Source of the DNA: Clostridia bacterium
GTDB lineage: Bacteria; Bacillota; Clostridia; Oscillospirales; Acutalibacteraceae
Length of the DNA stretch: 64,000 nucleotides
Assembly (NCBI GenBank): GCA_017517135.1
Contig: JAFXAK010000010.1
Span: 60,733-124,732, forward strand
Direction of reading: 5' to 3'
Position 1 is the first letter of the stretch; the number at the start of each line of letters is the position of its first letter. Below the pieces are notes generated by a model that saw only the letters and a program-made list of their open reading frames with translations, was not told the DNA's origin and made no database searches. The position numbers and the translations under genes are program-made. Positions 9,413 through 17,976 of this stretch are shown here, in pieces.

Positions 9413-10108
9413 ATGATGGATTCCTTTTCTATTAATATTATTGATATTGTTGCTGTTGCACTTATTATTCTGATAACAGTTATCGGAGCAAAAAAAGGTT
9501 TTATGAAAACGCTTTTAACTCTCGGTGCGGTTATTGTTTCCTTTATCGGAGCAAGAATTGCAGCAGGTCCGGTTGCAGAATTTATATATTCTGATTATCT
9601 GAGTTCATTTGTGCTTGAAAAATTGAATGAATTGTTACCCAACGGCTCGGTTGCAGGAGAGCTTGAGGCTGTTGTGGAGGGTGTGCTTGCACAGTTCCCG
9701 ACAGCACTTGTGGATATTGCGCGTACATATAATCTGTTGCCTGATCTTTCTTCCCTGACAGGAAGCACGGCAGATTTAACGGTAGCATCGATTGAGGAGA
9801 TGTATGTTGCCCCTGTTCTTACAGAAATTGCAGCAATAATTACAACTCTTGTACTTTTTGTTGTTTTATCTGCTATACTCCGTTTAGTGGTTGCTGTTGT
9901 CAACAAGTTCTTTGTAAGCGATAAGCATAAGTTCGTGAAAAGAACAAATATGCTTCTCGGAGCTGTGTTGGGCTTTGTAAAAAGTCTGATTCCCGTCGGG
10001 GTGCTTTGTTCAATTCTTAATCTTATCGCACCCACAATAGGGAATGAACAGTTGATATCATTTGTAAACACATCGTATATTTGTCAGTTCGTTGCAAATT
10101 TATTTTGA
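9413..10108 (+). CDS. cvpA: CvpA family membrane protein
   Basis: The 231-residue protein has four predicted membrane segments: about 8-27 (IIDIVAVALIILITVIG), 32-52, 135-165 (a long hydrophobic stretch) and 185-215. The GAKKGFMKTLLTLGAVIVSFI region after the first helix is typical of CvpA/colicin V production proteins. The family is broadly conserved and its role in Firmicutes is not settled. GGAGGTGG at 9404-9411 precedes two possible starts, ATG 9413 and ATG 9416. pgsA follows after 16 bp, so the two are probably co-transcribed. Confidence 0.8.
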   Translation: MMDSFSINIIDIVAVALIILITVIGAKKGFMKTLLTLGAVIVSFIGARIAAGPVAEFIYSDYLSSFVLEKLNELLPNGSVAGELEAVVEGVLAQFPTALVDIARTYNLLPDLSSLTGSTADLTVASIEEMYVAPVLTEIAAIITTLVLFVVLSAILRLVVAVVNKFFVSDKHKFVKRTNMLLGAVLGFVKSLIPVGVLCSILNLIAPTIGNEQLISFVNTSYICQFVANLF

Positions 10109-10124
10109 GTGAGGTTGAAAGAAA

Positions 10125-10784
10125 ATGGCTAAGAAAACAGATTATTTATTCAGTAATGTATGGACTATCCCGAATCTTATTTCCTTTGCGAGAATATTGA
10201 TTATCCCATTGTTTGCTTATTTGTTCTATAAGGGTGAGCTTATATGGGCAGTTGCCGTTCTTGCTCTTTCAGGACTCAGCGATATGGTTGACGGTAAAAT
10301 CGCAAGACGCTTTAATCAGGTGAGTGAGCTCGGCAAAATGCTTGATCCCATTGCAGATAAGTTAACTGCTGCCACTATTGCAATAATGCTTTTCCTTACA
10401 TTCTATAAAGCAGAAAATGAAACACTTAAAATGTTCTCCTGGGCATTTCTGCTCTTTATAGGTAAAGAGCTGTTTATGCTTTTAGTGGGTGCCATTATGA
10501 TAGCAATCGGTATTCACCCCGGTGCTGCCGAGATTTACGGAAAGATTGCAACATTGGTTTTTTATTGTGTAATGGTTGTAATTATGGCTTTCGGTCCCGA
10601 GGTCGGTGCATTCAGAGAATGGTTTACATTGCCTGACACAGTTATGATTGTTTTGGTTGTTGTTTCAATTATCACAACATTTATTGCATTATTCAGTTAT
10701 TTCCCCGGTGCTATAAGCCAGTTTAAGGAGCGTTTCAGCGCAGAGGGCAGAGCAAAGGCATTGGCTGAAAAGAATGCAAAATAA
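10125..10784 (+). CDS. pgsA: CDP-diacylglycerol--glycerol-3-phosphate 3-phosphatidyltransferase
   Basis: PgsA makes phosphatidylglycerol-phosphate, the first step to phosphatidylglycerol and cardiolipin. The full CDP-alcohol phosphatidyltransferase motif is present: D53, D56-G57, A60-R61, G70, D74 and D78 in the segment SDMVDGKIARRF and ELGKMLDPIADK. Several transmembrane helices follow. The length of 219 residues is slightly above the usual 180-200 because of an extended charged C-terminus. Confidence 0.93.
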   Translation: MAKKTDYLFSNVWTIPNLISFARILIIPLFAYLFYKGELIWAVAVLALSGLSDMVDGKIARRFNQVSELGKMLDPIADKLTAATIAIMLFLTFYKAENETLKMFSWAFLLFIGKELFMLLVGAIMIAIGIHPGAAEIYGKIATLVFYCVMVVIMAFGPEVGAFREWFTLPDTVMIVLVVVSIITTFIALFSYFPGAISQFKERFSAEGRAKALAEKNAK

Positions 10785-10809
10785 GGTTTCTTTTTGAAAG
10801 GATAATAAA

Positions 10810-13122
10810 ATGAACTTAAAGTTATGTTCAAGGTGTAATACACGGCCTGCTGTTATTTTTATTTCCAAGATAGAGGGAGATAAAACCACACAGGAAGGTC
10901 TTTGCATAAAGTGTGCAATGGATATGAATATCGGTCCCATCAAGGATATGATGCAGAAAATGGGAATAACCGAGGATGATATTGATGCACTCAATGAGCA
11001 GTTCGGTGACGCTATGTCGGGACTCGAGGGAGAAGACGGCTTTGAAAACGGCGGAGCTTCCACCTTCCCGTTCCTGCAAGGCTTGTTCGGTGAACAGAGA
11101 TTAACAAAAAATAGTGCAAAAGACGATGATGTTGATTTACCCGCCGAGGTTGTAGGCGAAGAAGGAAAGAAAAAAAGAGGTCCGAGAGCAAACTCTAAAA
11201 AGGATGCAAAGGACCGCAGAAAATTCCTTAATCTGTACTGTACAGACCTTACAAAGAAGGCAAGAGACGGCAAGATTGACCGTATAATCGGCAGAAATGA
11301 CGAAATTGCAAGAACTATACAGATTCTTTGCAGAAGAACAAAAAACAACCCTTGTCTTATAGGTGAGCCGGGTGTAGGTAAAACCGCTATCGCAGAAGGT
11401 CTTGCAAGTAAAATAGCACAGGGCGATGTACCCGCAAAGCTTCTCAACAAAGAGATACATCTTCTTGACCTTACAGCACTTGTTGCGGGAACACAGTTCA
11501 GAGGTCAGTTTGAAAGCAGAATCAAAGGACTTGTTGATGAGGTAAAGGCAGAGGGAAATATAATCCTCTTTATTGACGAGGTGCATAATCTCGTAGGAAC
11601 AGGTGATGCCGAAGGCTCAATGAATGCCGCCAATATCTTAAAGCCCGCTTTATCAAGAGGTGAAATACAGGTAATAGGTGCTACCACATTCAATGAGTAC
11701 AGAAAGCACATTGAAAAGGATGCCGCACTTGAACGCCGTTTTCAGCCCGTAAAGGTTGAAGAGCCCTCAATAGAGGATGCCTATGATATGCTTAAAGGCA
11801 TCAAGGAATATTATGAAAGCTTCCATAAGGTAAGAATTTCAGATAATCTTCTTTATAAGGCTGTTGTGCTTTCCGAAAGATATATAAATGACCGTTTTCT
11901 GCCCGATAAGGCTATAGACTTACTTGATGAAGCATGCACCTGTGCTAATCTTCGCAATAAGGCTATAAGCGATTTGGAAGCAGGACAGATGCGTCTTGCC
12001 GAGCTTCACAATGAAGAAAGCTTGCTTTTGGCAGAAACGGAAAATCCCGATTATGAGGCTATAGCAAAGATAAAGTCCGCTATAATCCAATGTGAAGCAG
12101 CAAACAAGGAGCTTGAAATAAAGGCACAGGATAATTTTGTAACCGAGGATGATATTGCAAAGGTTATAAGCCTTTCAACAGGTATTCCCGTAAGAAAAAT
12201 TATTGACAGCGATATGAGCAAGCTTGCCTGTATGGAGGAGCATCTCAAGGCGCGAATTATCGGTCAGGATGAGGCTGTTGATGCTGTTTGTGCCGCTGTA
12301 AGAAGAAGCCGTGTAAGATTGAGCTTACAGAAGAGACCTGCATCATTTATTTTCGTAGGTCCCACGGGTGTAGGTAAAACAGAGCTTGTAAAGCAGCTTG
12401 CAAACGAGCTTTTTGACACTCCCGAAACTCTTATCAGACTTGATATGTCTGAGTTTATGGAAAAGCACAGCGTGTCCCGTCTTATCGGTTCACCTCCCGG
12501 ATATGTAGGCTACGATGAAGCCGGTCAGCTTACCGAAAAGGTAAGAAGAAAGCCCTATTCGGTTGTTCTTTTTGATGAAATCGAAAAAGCACATCCCGAT
12601 GTTATGAATATCCTTCTTCAGATTCTTGATGAGGGCAAAACAAACGATGCACAGGGCAGAACAATCAATTTTGAAAATACGGTTATTGTAATGACCTCTA
12701 ATGCGGGCAGCGAGAGAAGCGAAACTCTCCTCGGCTTCGGTAAGGACAAAAACTCTGCAAGTAAGGATAAGGCAATGAAGGCTCTCAGAGAATTTTTAAG
12801 ACCTGAATTCTTAGGCAGAGTTGATGAGGTTATTGTTTTCAACGAGCTTACAAAGGAAGATTATCAGAAAATTGCCAAGCTTCTTATAGATGAGTTTATC
12901 CCCGCATTACAGGATAAGGGTATCAGACTTAATATCGGTGAGAATGTTCCCGAGGTTATTGCCGAGGATGCCATAGACGGCACCAGAGGCGCAAGAGATA
13001 TCCGTCATATCATCAGAAAAACAGTTGAAGATCCTATTGCAAATATACTTGTTTCTTCATGGGACAAAACAATTGAAGAGATAAATGTATTTGTTGCAGA
13101 CGGTAAAATAGCTGTAGTGTAA
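10810..13122 (+). CDS. clpE: ClpE-type AAA+ unfoldase with N-terminal zinc finger
   Basis: The 770-residue protein has two AAA+ modules: D1 with Walker A GEPGVGKT and Walker B ILFIDEVH, and D2 with GPTGVGKT and [13 protein letters not shown]. Instead of the ClpC/ClpA double N-repeat it begins with C6-x2-C9-x22-C32-x2-C35, exactly the spacing of the ClpE zinc-binding domain. A short acidic linker and a Lys-rich stretch (about 105-135) precede D1. A short M-type insertion ([21 protein letters not shown]) lies between the modules. It likely feeds damaged proteins to ClpP. No mcsA/mcsB/ctsR genes or CtsR-like operator were seen upstream. Confidence 0.85.
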   Translation: MNLKLCSRCNTRPAVIFISKIEGDKTTQEGLCIKCAMDMNIGPIKDMMQKMGITEDDIDALNEQFGDAMSGLEGEDGFENGGASTFPFLQGLFGEQRLTKNSAKDDDVDLPAEVVGEEGKKKRGPRANSKKDAKDRRKFLNLYCTDLTKKARDGKIDRIIGRNDEIARTIQILCRRTKNNPCLIGEPGVGKTAIAEGLASKIAQGDVPAKLLNKEIHLLDLTALVAGTQFRGQFESRIKGLVDEVKAEGNIILFIDEVHNLVGTGDAEGSMNAANILKPALSRGEIQVIGATTFNEYRKHIEKDAALERRFQPVKVEEPSIEDAYDMLKGIKEYYESFHKVRISDNLLYKAVVLSERYINDRFLPDKAIDLLDEACTCANLRNKAISDLEAGQMRLAELHNEESLLLAETENPDYEAIAKIKSAIIQCEAANKELEIKAQDNFVTEDDIAKVISLSTGIPVRKIIDSDMSKLACMEEHLKARIIGQDEAVDAVCAAVRRSRVRLSLQKRPASFIFVGPTGVGKTELVKQLANELFDTPETLIRLDMSEFMEKHSVSRLIGSPPGYVGYDEAGQLTEKVRRKPYSVVLFDEIEKAHPDVMNILLQILDEGKTNDAQGRTINFENTVIVMTSNAGSERSETLLGFGKDKNSASKDKAMKALREFLRPEFLGRVDEVIVFNELTKEDYQKIAKLLIDEFIPALQDKGIRLNIGENVPEVIAEDAIDGTRGARDIRHIIRKTVEDPIANILVSSWDKTIEEINVFVADGKIAVV

Positions 13123-13159
13123 CAGCGTATAAAAAAATAATATTTTGCCAAAATAAATA

Positions 13160-13188
13160 TTGACAAAGCGATGGAGATGTGCTAAAAT
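13160..13188 (+). promoter_or_regulatory. Promoter of tRNA-Gly
   Basis: TTGACA at 13160-13165 and TAAAAT at 13183-13188 with a 17-bp spacer. The predicted transcript starts about 7 bp upstream of the tRNA. Confidence 0.85.
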
Positions 13189-13201
13189 ATCTCCGTTGTC
13201 T

Positions 13202-13275
13202 GCGGGTGTAGTTCAATGGTAGAATCCCAGCCTTCCAAGCTGGTCGTGTGGGTTCGATTCCCATCACCCGCTCCA
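13202..13275 (+). tRNA. tRNA-Gly (anticodon TCC)
   Basis: GCGGGTG at 13202-13208 pairs with CACCCGC at 13265-13271. The anticodon stem CCAGC/GCTGG encloses loop CTTCCAA with anticodon TCC at 13234-13236, and the T loop is TTCGATT. The discriminator is T, and CCA is encoded at 13273-13275. A terminator follows at once. Confidence 0.97.
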
Positions 13276-13278
13276 GAA

Positions 13279-13309
13279 AAAACCGCTGATTAAAATCAGC
13301 GGTTTTTTC
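13279..13309 (+). terminator. Terminator after tRNA-Gly
   Basis: AACCGCTGAT at 13281-13290 pairs with ATCAGCGGTT at 13295-13304, followed by TTTTTT. Confidence 0.92.
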
Positions 13310-13482
13310 AATTAAATCCACCCTTTCGGGTGGGTTAAATATTGCTTCGCAATATGAAATATGCCTTCGGCATATGAAATCGCTGCGGCGATGGGTGGAT
13401 TTAATTTCATATTTTGCATAAGCAAAATATTTCATCCAAAACTTGTTTTGGATTTCATCGTGAGCAAAGCGAACGATTTCAT
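13310..13482. repeat. Multi-hairpin repeat element
   Basis: A non-coding block made of at least seven small inverted repeats, most separated by ATGAAAT or its complement ATTTCAT. The outer arms AATTAAATCCACCC (13310-13323) and GGGTGGATTTAATT (13393-13406) pair perfectly and enclose CCACCC/GGGTGG, ATTGC-TTC-GCAAT, ATGCC-TTC-GGCAT and CGC-TGCG-GCG. Further to the right are hairpins with arms ATTTTGC/GCAAAAT, ATCCAAAAC/GTTTTGGAT and ATCGT/ACGAT. It resembles intergenic hairpin repeats seen in gut Clostridia genomes. No coding potential and no insertion-sequence gene is present. Confidence 0.8.
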
Positions 13483-13533
13483 TATTTGTAAAAAGTTTTG
13501 TCTTATTTTTATTAAAATATTTATAAATAAATA

Positions 13534-13562
13534 TTGACAAAACCTGTTAATTAGTCTATAAT
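13534..13562 (+). promoter_or_regulatory. Consensus promoter of tRNA-Arg
   Basis: TTGACA at 13534-13539 and TATAAT at 13557-13562 with exactly 17 bp between: a perfect sigma-A consensus. Confidence 0.92.
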
Positions 13563-13589
13563 ACCTTATGCACTCGTAAGAGACCATAT

Positions 13590-13666
13590 GCGCTTGTAGC
13601 TCAGCTGGATAGAGCAACTGCCTTCTAAGCAGTAGGTCAGGGGTTCGAGTCCCTTCAAGCGCGCCA
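13590..13666 (+). tRNA. tRNA-Arg (anticodon TCT)
   Basis: GCGCTTG at 13590-13596 pairs with CAAGCGC at 13656-13662. The anticodon stem ACTGC/GCAGT encloses CTTCTAA with anticodon TCT at 13624-13626, and the T loop is TTCGAGT. The discriminator is G, and CCA is encoded at 13664-13666. Confidence 0.97.
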
Positions 13667-13667
13667 A

Positions 13668-13698
13668 AAAAGCACTCGCAATAGCGGGTGCTTTTTTT
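13668..13698 (+). terminator. Terminator after tRNA-Arg
   Basis: AAAGCACTCGC pairs with GCGGGTGCTTT (one G-T pair) across an AATA loop, followed by a run of T ending near 13698. Confidence 0.9.
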
Positions 13699-13822
13699 AT
13701 CCACTGAACATTACTTTGTTTTGATTGTAATTTTAGTTGATAGCTTACTGTTAATTTCATTGGCTGCGTGCGGATATAATATGAAGCTGTTTTGCAGAAA
13801 AACGGACTATATCTGTTCTCAA

Positions 13823-13855
13823 TTGTAATTTAAAAATTAGTGTGATATAATCACA
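13823..13855 (+). promoter_or_regulatory. Promoter with palindromic operator before the GH28-like gene
   Basis: TTGTAA at 13823-13828 and TATAAT at 13846-13851 are 17 bp apart. The -10 element lies inside a perfect palindrome TGTGAT-ATA-ATCACA at 13841-13855, placed where a repressor would block polymerase. The regulator is not identified. The rest of the gap 13700-13822 holds no recognisable feature. Confidence 0.6.
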
Positions 13856-13887
13856 TTACCCAATAAGAAGTTGTAGGAATGAAAGCT

Positions 13888-15162
13888 ATGATTAATGCTA
13901 ATGAATATGGTTTTTTACCTGAAAATGCCCCGAGTAAAAACTCCGAAGCTTTTCAGAAAGCGGTTGATAACGGAGGATACATTCAAGTTACGGTTCCGGG
14001 TATTTATAAAATTTCCGAACAAATTGAAATCGGTGATAATACCAAACTTGTATTCGGTGAAGGGGTAATTCTTCAACGCGAAGCAAGTGGGAACGGTATT
14101 AATGGTAGTGCTTTTATAAATAAAGGTGCACTTAAAGGTGAATATAACTGTAACATTGAAATTATCGGATTACATCTTGAATGTAACGGTATTGAAAGCG
14201 ATGACTTTGGCGTAAACAGTCGGATTGTGGGATTACGCGCGCAGGTTGCAATGATATATGTTGAAAATTTGAAAATTGATGGTTTTGAGTGTCACGGATT
14301 GCTTGAAAAGGATTATGCAATTCAGATAAGTGCATTTAAAAATATTAATCTTAATGATTTATATATAACAGGAAATAAAGACGGTGTTCATCTGGGTTGG
14401 GGAGATGGGTTTGTTATCAGAAACGGTAGGTTTCGTACATTCGATGATCCGATAGCACTCAACGCCTTTGATTATGCAACCTCAAACACACATATCGGTT
14501 GGATTGAAAATGGAATAATCGAAAACTGTATTGATTTGGATGATAACTCAACAACCGGCTTTTTTTGTAGGATTCTTGGCGGTGCATGGTGCAGATGGCA
14601 CAAAGGAATGCAGGTTCAGCACTCGGATACCGTTGCGGTCAACGGAAAAACATACCGTGTTCTGATGAACCCGAAAGACGGAAAGCTTTACTTTTCCGAA
14701 AATCCGCCTTGCCATAAAAAAGGAATTATGGAATATGACGGCATAAATTGGGTTGTTGTGCGCGATACGGAAGAATTTGATTGCGGCTGTCGCAACATAG
14801 TAATACGAAATTGCCGACTTCAGAAAAAGCGTAATATAGGAATTGCGATAAGTCTTAATTATGACACATATGCACGCAGTTATTATCCGGGTTGCTTGTG
14901 TGTTCCTCAAGGTAAAATAACTCTCGAAAATATAGTTTTAGAAAACGAAGTTGATATTCTGCTTCACTCAAATTATCCGACTGAAAATATAACACTGAAA
15001 AATATAGATTTTAAAAACTCAAAGCTTTGTTTTGATGTCGAATCGAAAGCAGATAAAATTATTTATCCCGAGGTTGAGATAGATACGGAAAATGTTGTTT
15101 TTTACGAAAATACAGTACAAACCACCCCGAAGCATCCGATAAAAATATGTTTTACGAAATGA
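13888..15162 (+). CDS. GH28-like right-handed beta-helix protein, cytoplasmic
   Basis: The protein (424 residues) begins with a pectate-lyase-superfamily segment (EYGFLPENAPSKNSEAFQKA) followed by repeated beta-helix rungs such as NIEIIGLHLECNG and NIVIRNCRLQ. A central TGNKDGVHLGWGDG and TFDDPIALN resemble the N-x-D and D-D catalytic motifs of GH28 polygalacturonases; the usual later G-H-G was not found, so activity is uncertain. No signal peptide is visible. I prefer ATG 13888, 9 bp after AGGA at 13875-13878; ATG 13879 abuts that site and is a poorer start. It is convergent with the GH36-like gene. Confidence 0.7.
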   Translation: MINANEYGFLPENAPSKNSEAFQKAVDNGGYIQVTVPGIYKISEQIEIGDNTKLVFGEGVILQREASGNGINGSAFINKGALKGEYNCNIEIIGLHLECNGIESDDFGVNSRIVGLRAQVAMIYVENLKIDGFECHGLLEKDYAIQISAFKNINLNDLYITGNKDGVHLGWGDGFVIRNGRFRTFDDPIALNAFDYATSNTHIGWIENGIIENCIDLDDNSTTGFFCRILGGAWCRWHKGMQVQHSDTVAVNGKTYRVLMNPKDGKLYFSENPPCHKKGIMEYDGINWVVVRDTEEFDCGCRNIVIRNCRLQKKRNIGIAISLNYDTYARSYYPGCLCVPQGKITLENIVLENEVDILLHSNYPTENITLKNIDFKNSKLCFDVESKADKIIYPEVEIDTENVVFYENTVQTTPKHPIKICFTK

Positions 15163-15210
15163 TAAAGATTAGCTCCAATTTGTAAAGTAAATACAAAATT
15201 ACCCTAAACA

Positions 15211-15243
15211 AAAAAACGACTTGCCGCAACAAGTCGTTTTTTC
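15211..15243. terminator. Bidirectional terminator between GH28-like and GH36-like genes
   Basis: AAAACGACTTG pairs with CAAGTCGTTTT. The left side is A-rich and the right side T-rich, so it can end transcripts from both convergent genes. Confidence 0.88.
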
Positions 15244-15246
15244 TCC

Positions 15247-16965
15247 TTATTTTATAAAAACCATTCCCGCAATCGGGACATTTATTTCCTGAATATCAGA
15301 AGAAAATTTTCCGTTTGTAAGTTTCTCGCCCATACAGTCAACCACCGTATACTCACACTCTTTTGCATTTTTTATAATAAGTGTTTCGTAAGCTGTTGCA
15401 TTTACTGCGACGGTTTCTTTTGTTTTTACGGGGATTACATAATCCGAATATGCTGTGCAGACCGCTTTGTCGTTAAGTGTACTGCAAACGAGGGAGTATT
15501 CGTTTTCGGGATTTGTTGCAGTAAGCCTTCCGTCAAGTAAAGTGTCCTTCCATTCATTCCAAAATGACATATAATATCTGAGCATTTTTATGTGGTCTTC
15601 GTCGAGCTCTTCAATGAGCATTGAAATCTGCGGAACGCTGTAAAGAATGCTTGCAAACTGCAATGCGGCATTTTCAACTGTATCGTCCTTATTCCACATA
15701 ATCATATCGGAGTGTACTGCCGTTTTGCCTGATGTGTAACGGAGATTAACTATATTGAATCTGTTTTTGAGTATATCGCAGGGGCAGTCACCTACACGCA
15801 GCATATTTCCGTATTTTCTTATTGACGGGCCCACATAGGATTGCCGGAATTCAATCATAATATCGGGATTTATTGTAAGAAGTCTGTTTTTAATTTCACT
15901 CATAAGGGCGTGTATACCGTCTTCAAGTGACAGATAATCTCGCCTTGAATCAGGCTCAAGGGATTTGCCTTTTAATACAAATGAGTCAATAAAATCCAAT
16001 TTCAAGCCGTCAAGCTGCCATTCCCGGACAGCTTTTTCATATATTGTGCACAGATACTCTCGTACCTTTTTATATCTCGGATCAAGTGCAAAAAAGGTTT
16101 TTTCATCGCCCGATTTATCAAGCAGCATATCCTTGAATTCACTGTATTTTTCTGAATATATGCCCACAAACGGAACGGAATACCAGAGAATAACTCTCAT
16201 GCCGATATCGTGTATATTTTTCACAAGCTCGCTCATTTTTCCCATTTTCTTTTCGGCAACTGCCCAGTCACCGCAATAAGCATAACCGCGGCTGTTATCG
16301 TCTGTCTGCCAGCCGTCATCAATTATAACACTCTTCATTCCGAGCTGACTTGAAAGTCTGCATTCTTTGAGTATTTTTTCCTTGTCGAGTCTCTGATGAA
16401 AGCTGTACCATAATGAATCCATAGGCTCTCTTGCCGCTTCAGGTACAAATGCGGGAGCGTAACCGCATTCGTTTTCCCACCAGTCGGAAACATCATAAAT
16501 ACTGTCATAATAATCAATATTTCTCATATCAAGACGGATAACGGCACTATAGTGCTTTCTCGGGGAAGAGGGGAGAGTGAAAAATGTTGCCTTACATACA
16601 ATCGTGGCATCCTCTTCACAAACACCTGTGCCTATTTCAATGGGAGTGTCAACATCGGAAACGGCAATAGTCAGCTTGTTTTTGCCTGTTCTCGAAATAA
16701 TCTGCTGTTCGGGCATCCACGAAGCAAGACGGGATTTAACTGTTTTCAAGCCCCACTCAAAATACAGTCCGTGGATATCACCCATAGACGGATTCCATGT
16801 AAAAGCACAATCTGCCGCGCTGATTTTCCAGTTGACAGAAAAGCTTTCCGGGATTTGTTCTTTTGCCGTGGTCATATCAACTTTAAGATATATAATATCA
16901 TTGAGTGTGCTTTGAGTAAGAGAAAAATCTGTATTTTTGCTGTCTGACTGTACCGTAAAATTCAT
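15247..16965 (-). CDS. Alpha-galactosidase-like glycoside hydrolase (GH36/GH-D clan)
   Basis: The 572-residue protein shows the clan GH-D core: SVIIDDGWQ near residues 212-220, and GLKLDFID with a probable nucleophile D324. RVGDCPCD near 390-397 lies where the acid/base aspartate is expected. An N-terminal beta-sandwich region and a C-terminal beta domain flank the barrel. I start at CAT 16963-16965 because GGAGG lies at 16973-16977; the longer frame to 17007 lacks a site. No signal peptide is seen, so it likely acts on imported alpha-galactosides. Substrate specificity within the clan is not certain. Confidence 0.78.
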   Translation of the reverse strand: MNFTVQSDSKNTDFSLTQSTLNDIIYLKVDMTTAKEQIPESFSVNWKISAADCAFTWNPSMGDIHGLYFEWGLKTVKSRLASWMPEQQIISRTGKNKLTIAVSDVDTPIEIGTGVCEEDATIVCKATFFTLPSSPRKHYSAVIRLDMRNIDYYDSIYDVSDWWENECGYAPAFVPEAAREPMDSLWYSFHQRLDKEKILKECRLSSQLGMKSVIIDDGWQTDDNSRGYAYCGDWAVAEKKMGKMSELVKNIHDIGMRVILWYSVPFVGIYSEKYSEFKDMLLDKSGDEKTFFALDPRYKKVREYLCTIYEKAVREWQLDGLKLDFIDSFVLKGKSLEPDSRRDYLSLEDGIHALMSEIKNRLLTINPDIMIEFRQSYVGPSIRKYGNMLRVGDCPCDILKNRFNIVNLRYTSGKTAVHSDMIMWNKDDTVENAALQFASILYSVPQISMLIEELDEDHIKMLRYYMSFWNEWKDTLLDGRLTATNPENEYSLVCSTLNDKAVCTAYSDYVIPVKTKETVAVNATAYETLIIKNAKECEYTVVDCMGEKLTNGKFSSDIQEINVPIAGMVFIK

Positions 16966-16997
16966 AATCAAACCTCCGAAAAAAGCGTCTTTATGAC

Positions 16998-17026
16998 AAT
17001 ATAACACTACCGCCGTATTAAATCAA
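16998..17026 (-). promoter_or_regulatory. Promoter of the GH36-like gene
   Basis: Read on the minus strand: TTGATT (17026-17021), a 17-bp spacer, and TATATT (17003-16998). It diverges from the esterase promoter at 17060-17089. Confidence 0.6.
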
Positions 17027-17059
17027 TATACAGTTTTTTTGTTTTATTACTAATTTTAC

Positions 17060-17089
17060 TTGATTTGTAGCTTATATAGGTTTTATAAT
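17060..17089 (+). promoter_or_regulatory. Promoter of the esterase genes
   Basis: TTGATT at 17060-17065 and TATAAT at 17084-17089 with an 18-bp spacer, about 30 bp upstream of the esterase start. It is back to back with the GH36-like promoter, so one regulator could control both. Confidence 0.6.
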
Positions 17090-17117
17090 AAAGAAAAAAA
17101 TGAACGGAGGCTGTATT

Positions 17118-17948
17118 ATGATATACAAAACTCTTGAATTGAAAAACTATTTTGATTTTATCGGTAAAAACTCTGAAAATCCCACACTCGAAATTTATCT
17201 GCCCTATAATATGACAGAGATGAACCGTCAGGAGCAGAAAAGACCGTGTCTGCTGATTTGTCCCGGCGGTGGCTACGGAATGTGCTCACAACGAGAAAGT
17301 GAGCCTGTTGCTCTGCATTTTTTGCCCGAGGGCTTCAATGTTTTTGTGCTTACATATTCTGTTGCCCCAAACAGATTTCCTACTCAGATAAGAGAGGTTG
17401 CCGCGGCAATGGAGCTTATTTATGCTAATGCTCAGGAGTGGAACTGCGATACCGAAAAAATAGCAATAATGGGCTTCTCTGCAGGCGGACATCTTGCGGC
17501 TCACTACTCAACAATGTTTGACTGCAAAGAGGTCAGAGAAGTTTTGCCTGAGAGTAAATCCGTAAATGCTTCCGTGCTTTGTTATCCCGTTATTTCAGGA
17601 GATTTTTCCTTTACACATCAGGGAAGTATTCTCAATCTCTTAGGCAGAGAGCCTGAAAGTCAGGAAGAAGCAGATTATTTCTCCTGTGAAAAGAATGTAA
17701 GAAGTATCACTCCGCCCGCATTTATGTGGCATACCGCTGAGGACGGCTGTGTGCCCGTAAAGAACAGTCTTGTTTATGCTGCCGCACTTGCAGAAAAAGA
17801 GGTTCCCTTTGAACTGCATATTTATCCTTTCGGCGGACACGGGCTTTCAACCTGCGACAAGCATACAATAGATAATGTCACTAATATTATTACCTATGAC
17901 GGTGCATGGCTTGACAGTTTAAAAAAATGGTTCAGACTTATTTTTTAA
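17118..17948 (+). CDS. Alpha/beta-hydrolase, acetylxylan-esterase-like
   Basis: The 276-residue protein has an oxyanion-type CPGGGY motif near residue 49, a nucleophile elbow GFSAGG with S121, an acid in HTAEDGCVP and a final histidine in FGGHGLS. This fits the BD-FAE/acetylxylan esterase-like group that removes acyl groups from plant glycans. ATG 17118 is chosen because GGAGG is at 17106-17110; the upstream in-frame ATG 17100 would place that site inside the gene. The CE15-like gene follows after 28 bp, probably in the same transcript. No signal peptide is seen. Confidence 0.78.
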   Translation: MIYKTLELKNYFDFIGKNSENPTLEIYLPYNMTEMNRQEQKRPCLLICPGGGYGMCSQRESEPVALHFLPEGFNVFVLTYSVAPNRFPTQIREVAAAMELIYANAQEWNCDTEKIAIMGFSAGGHLAAHYSTMFDCKEVREVLPESKSVNASVLCYPVISGDFSFTHQGSILNLLGREPESQEEADYFSCEKNVRSITPPAFMWHTAEDGCVPVKNSLVYAAALAEKEVPFELHIYPFGGHGLSTCDKHTIDNVTNIITYDGAWLDSLKKWFRLIF

Positions 17949-17976
17949 TAAAAATGTTTATTGAGAGGTATAAATT

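Noticed and set aside
10689-11450. 253-residue minus-strand frame over pgsA end and clpE start
   Set aside because: Antisense to conserved motifs of clpE; composition rich in Ser/Pro/Leu as expected of a shadow frame.
13310-13482. CRISPR array
   Set aside because: The repeats are hairpins with differing sequences and 7-bp spacers, not identical repeats with unique spacers, and no cas genes are present.
13034-13704. Minus-strand frames through the two tRNA genes (168 and 90 residues)
   Set aside because: They are antisense translations of tRNA genes, a well known source of spurious proteins, and overlap the hairpin array and promoters.
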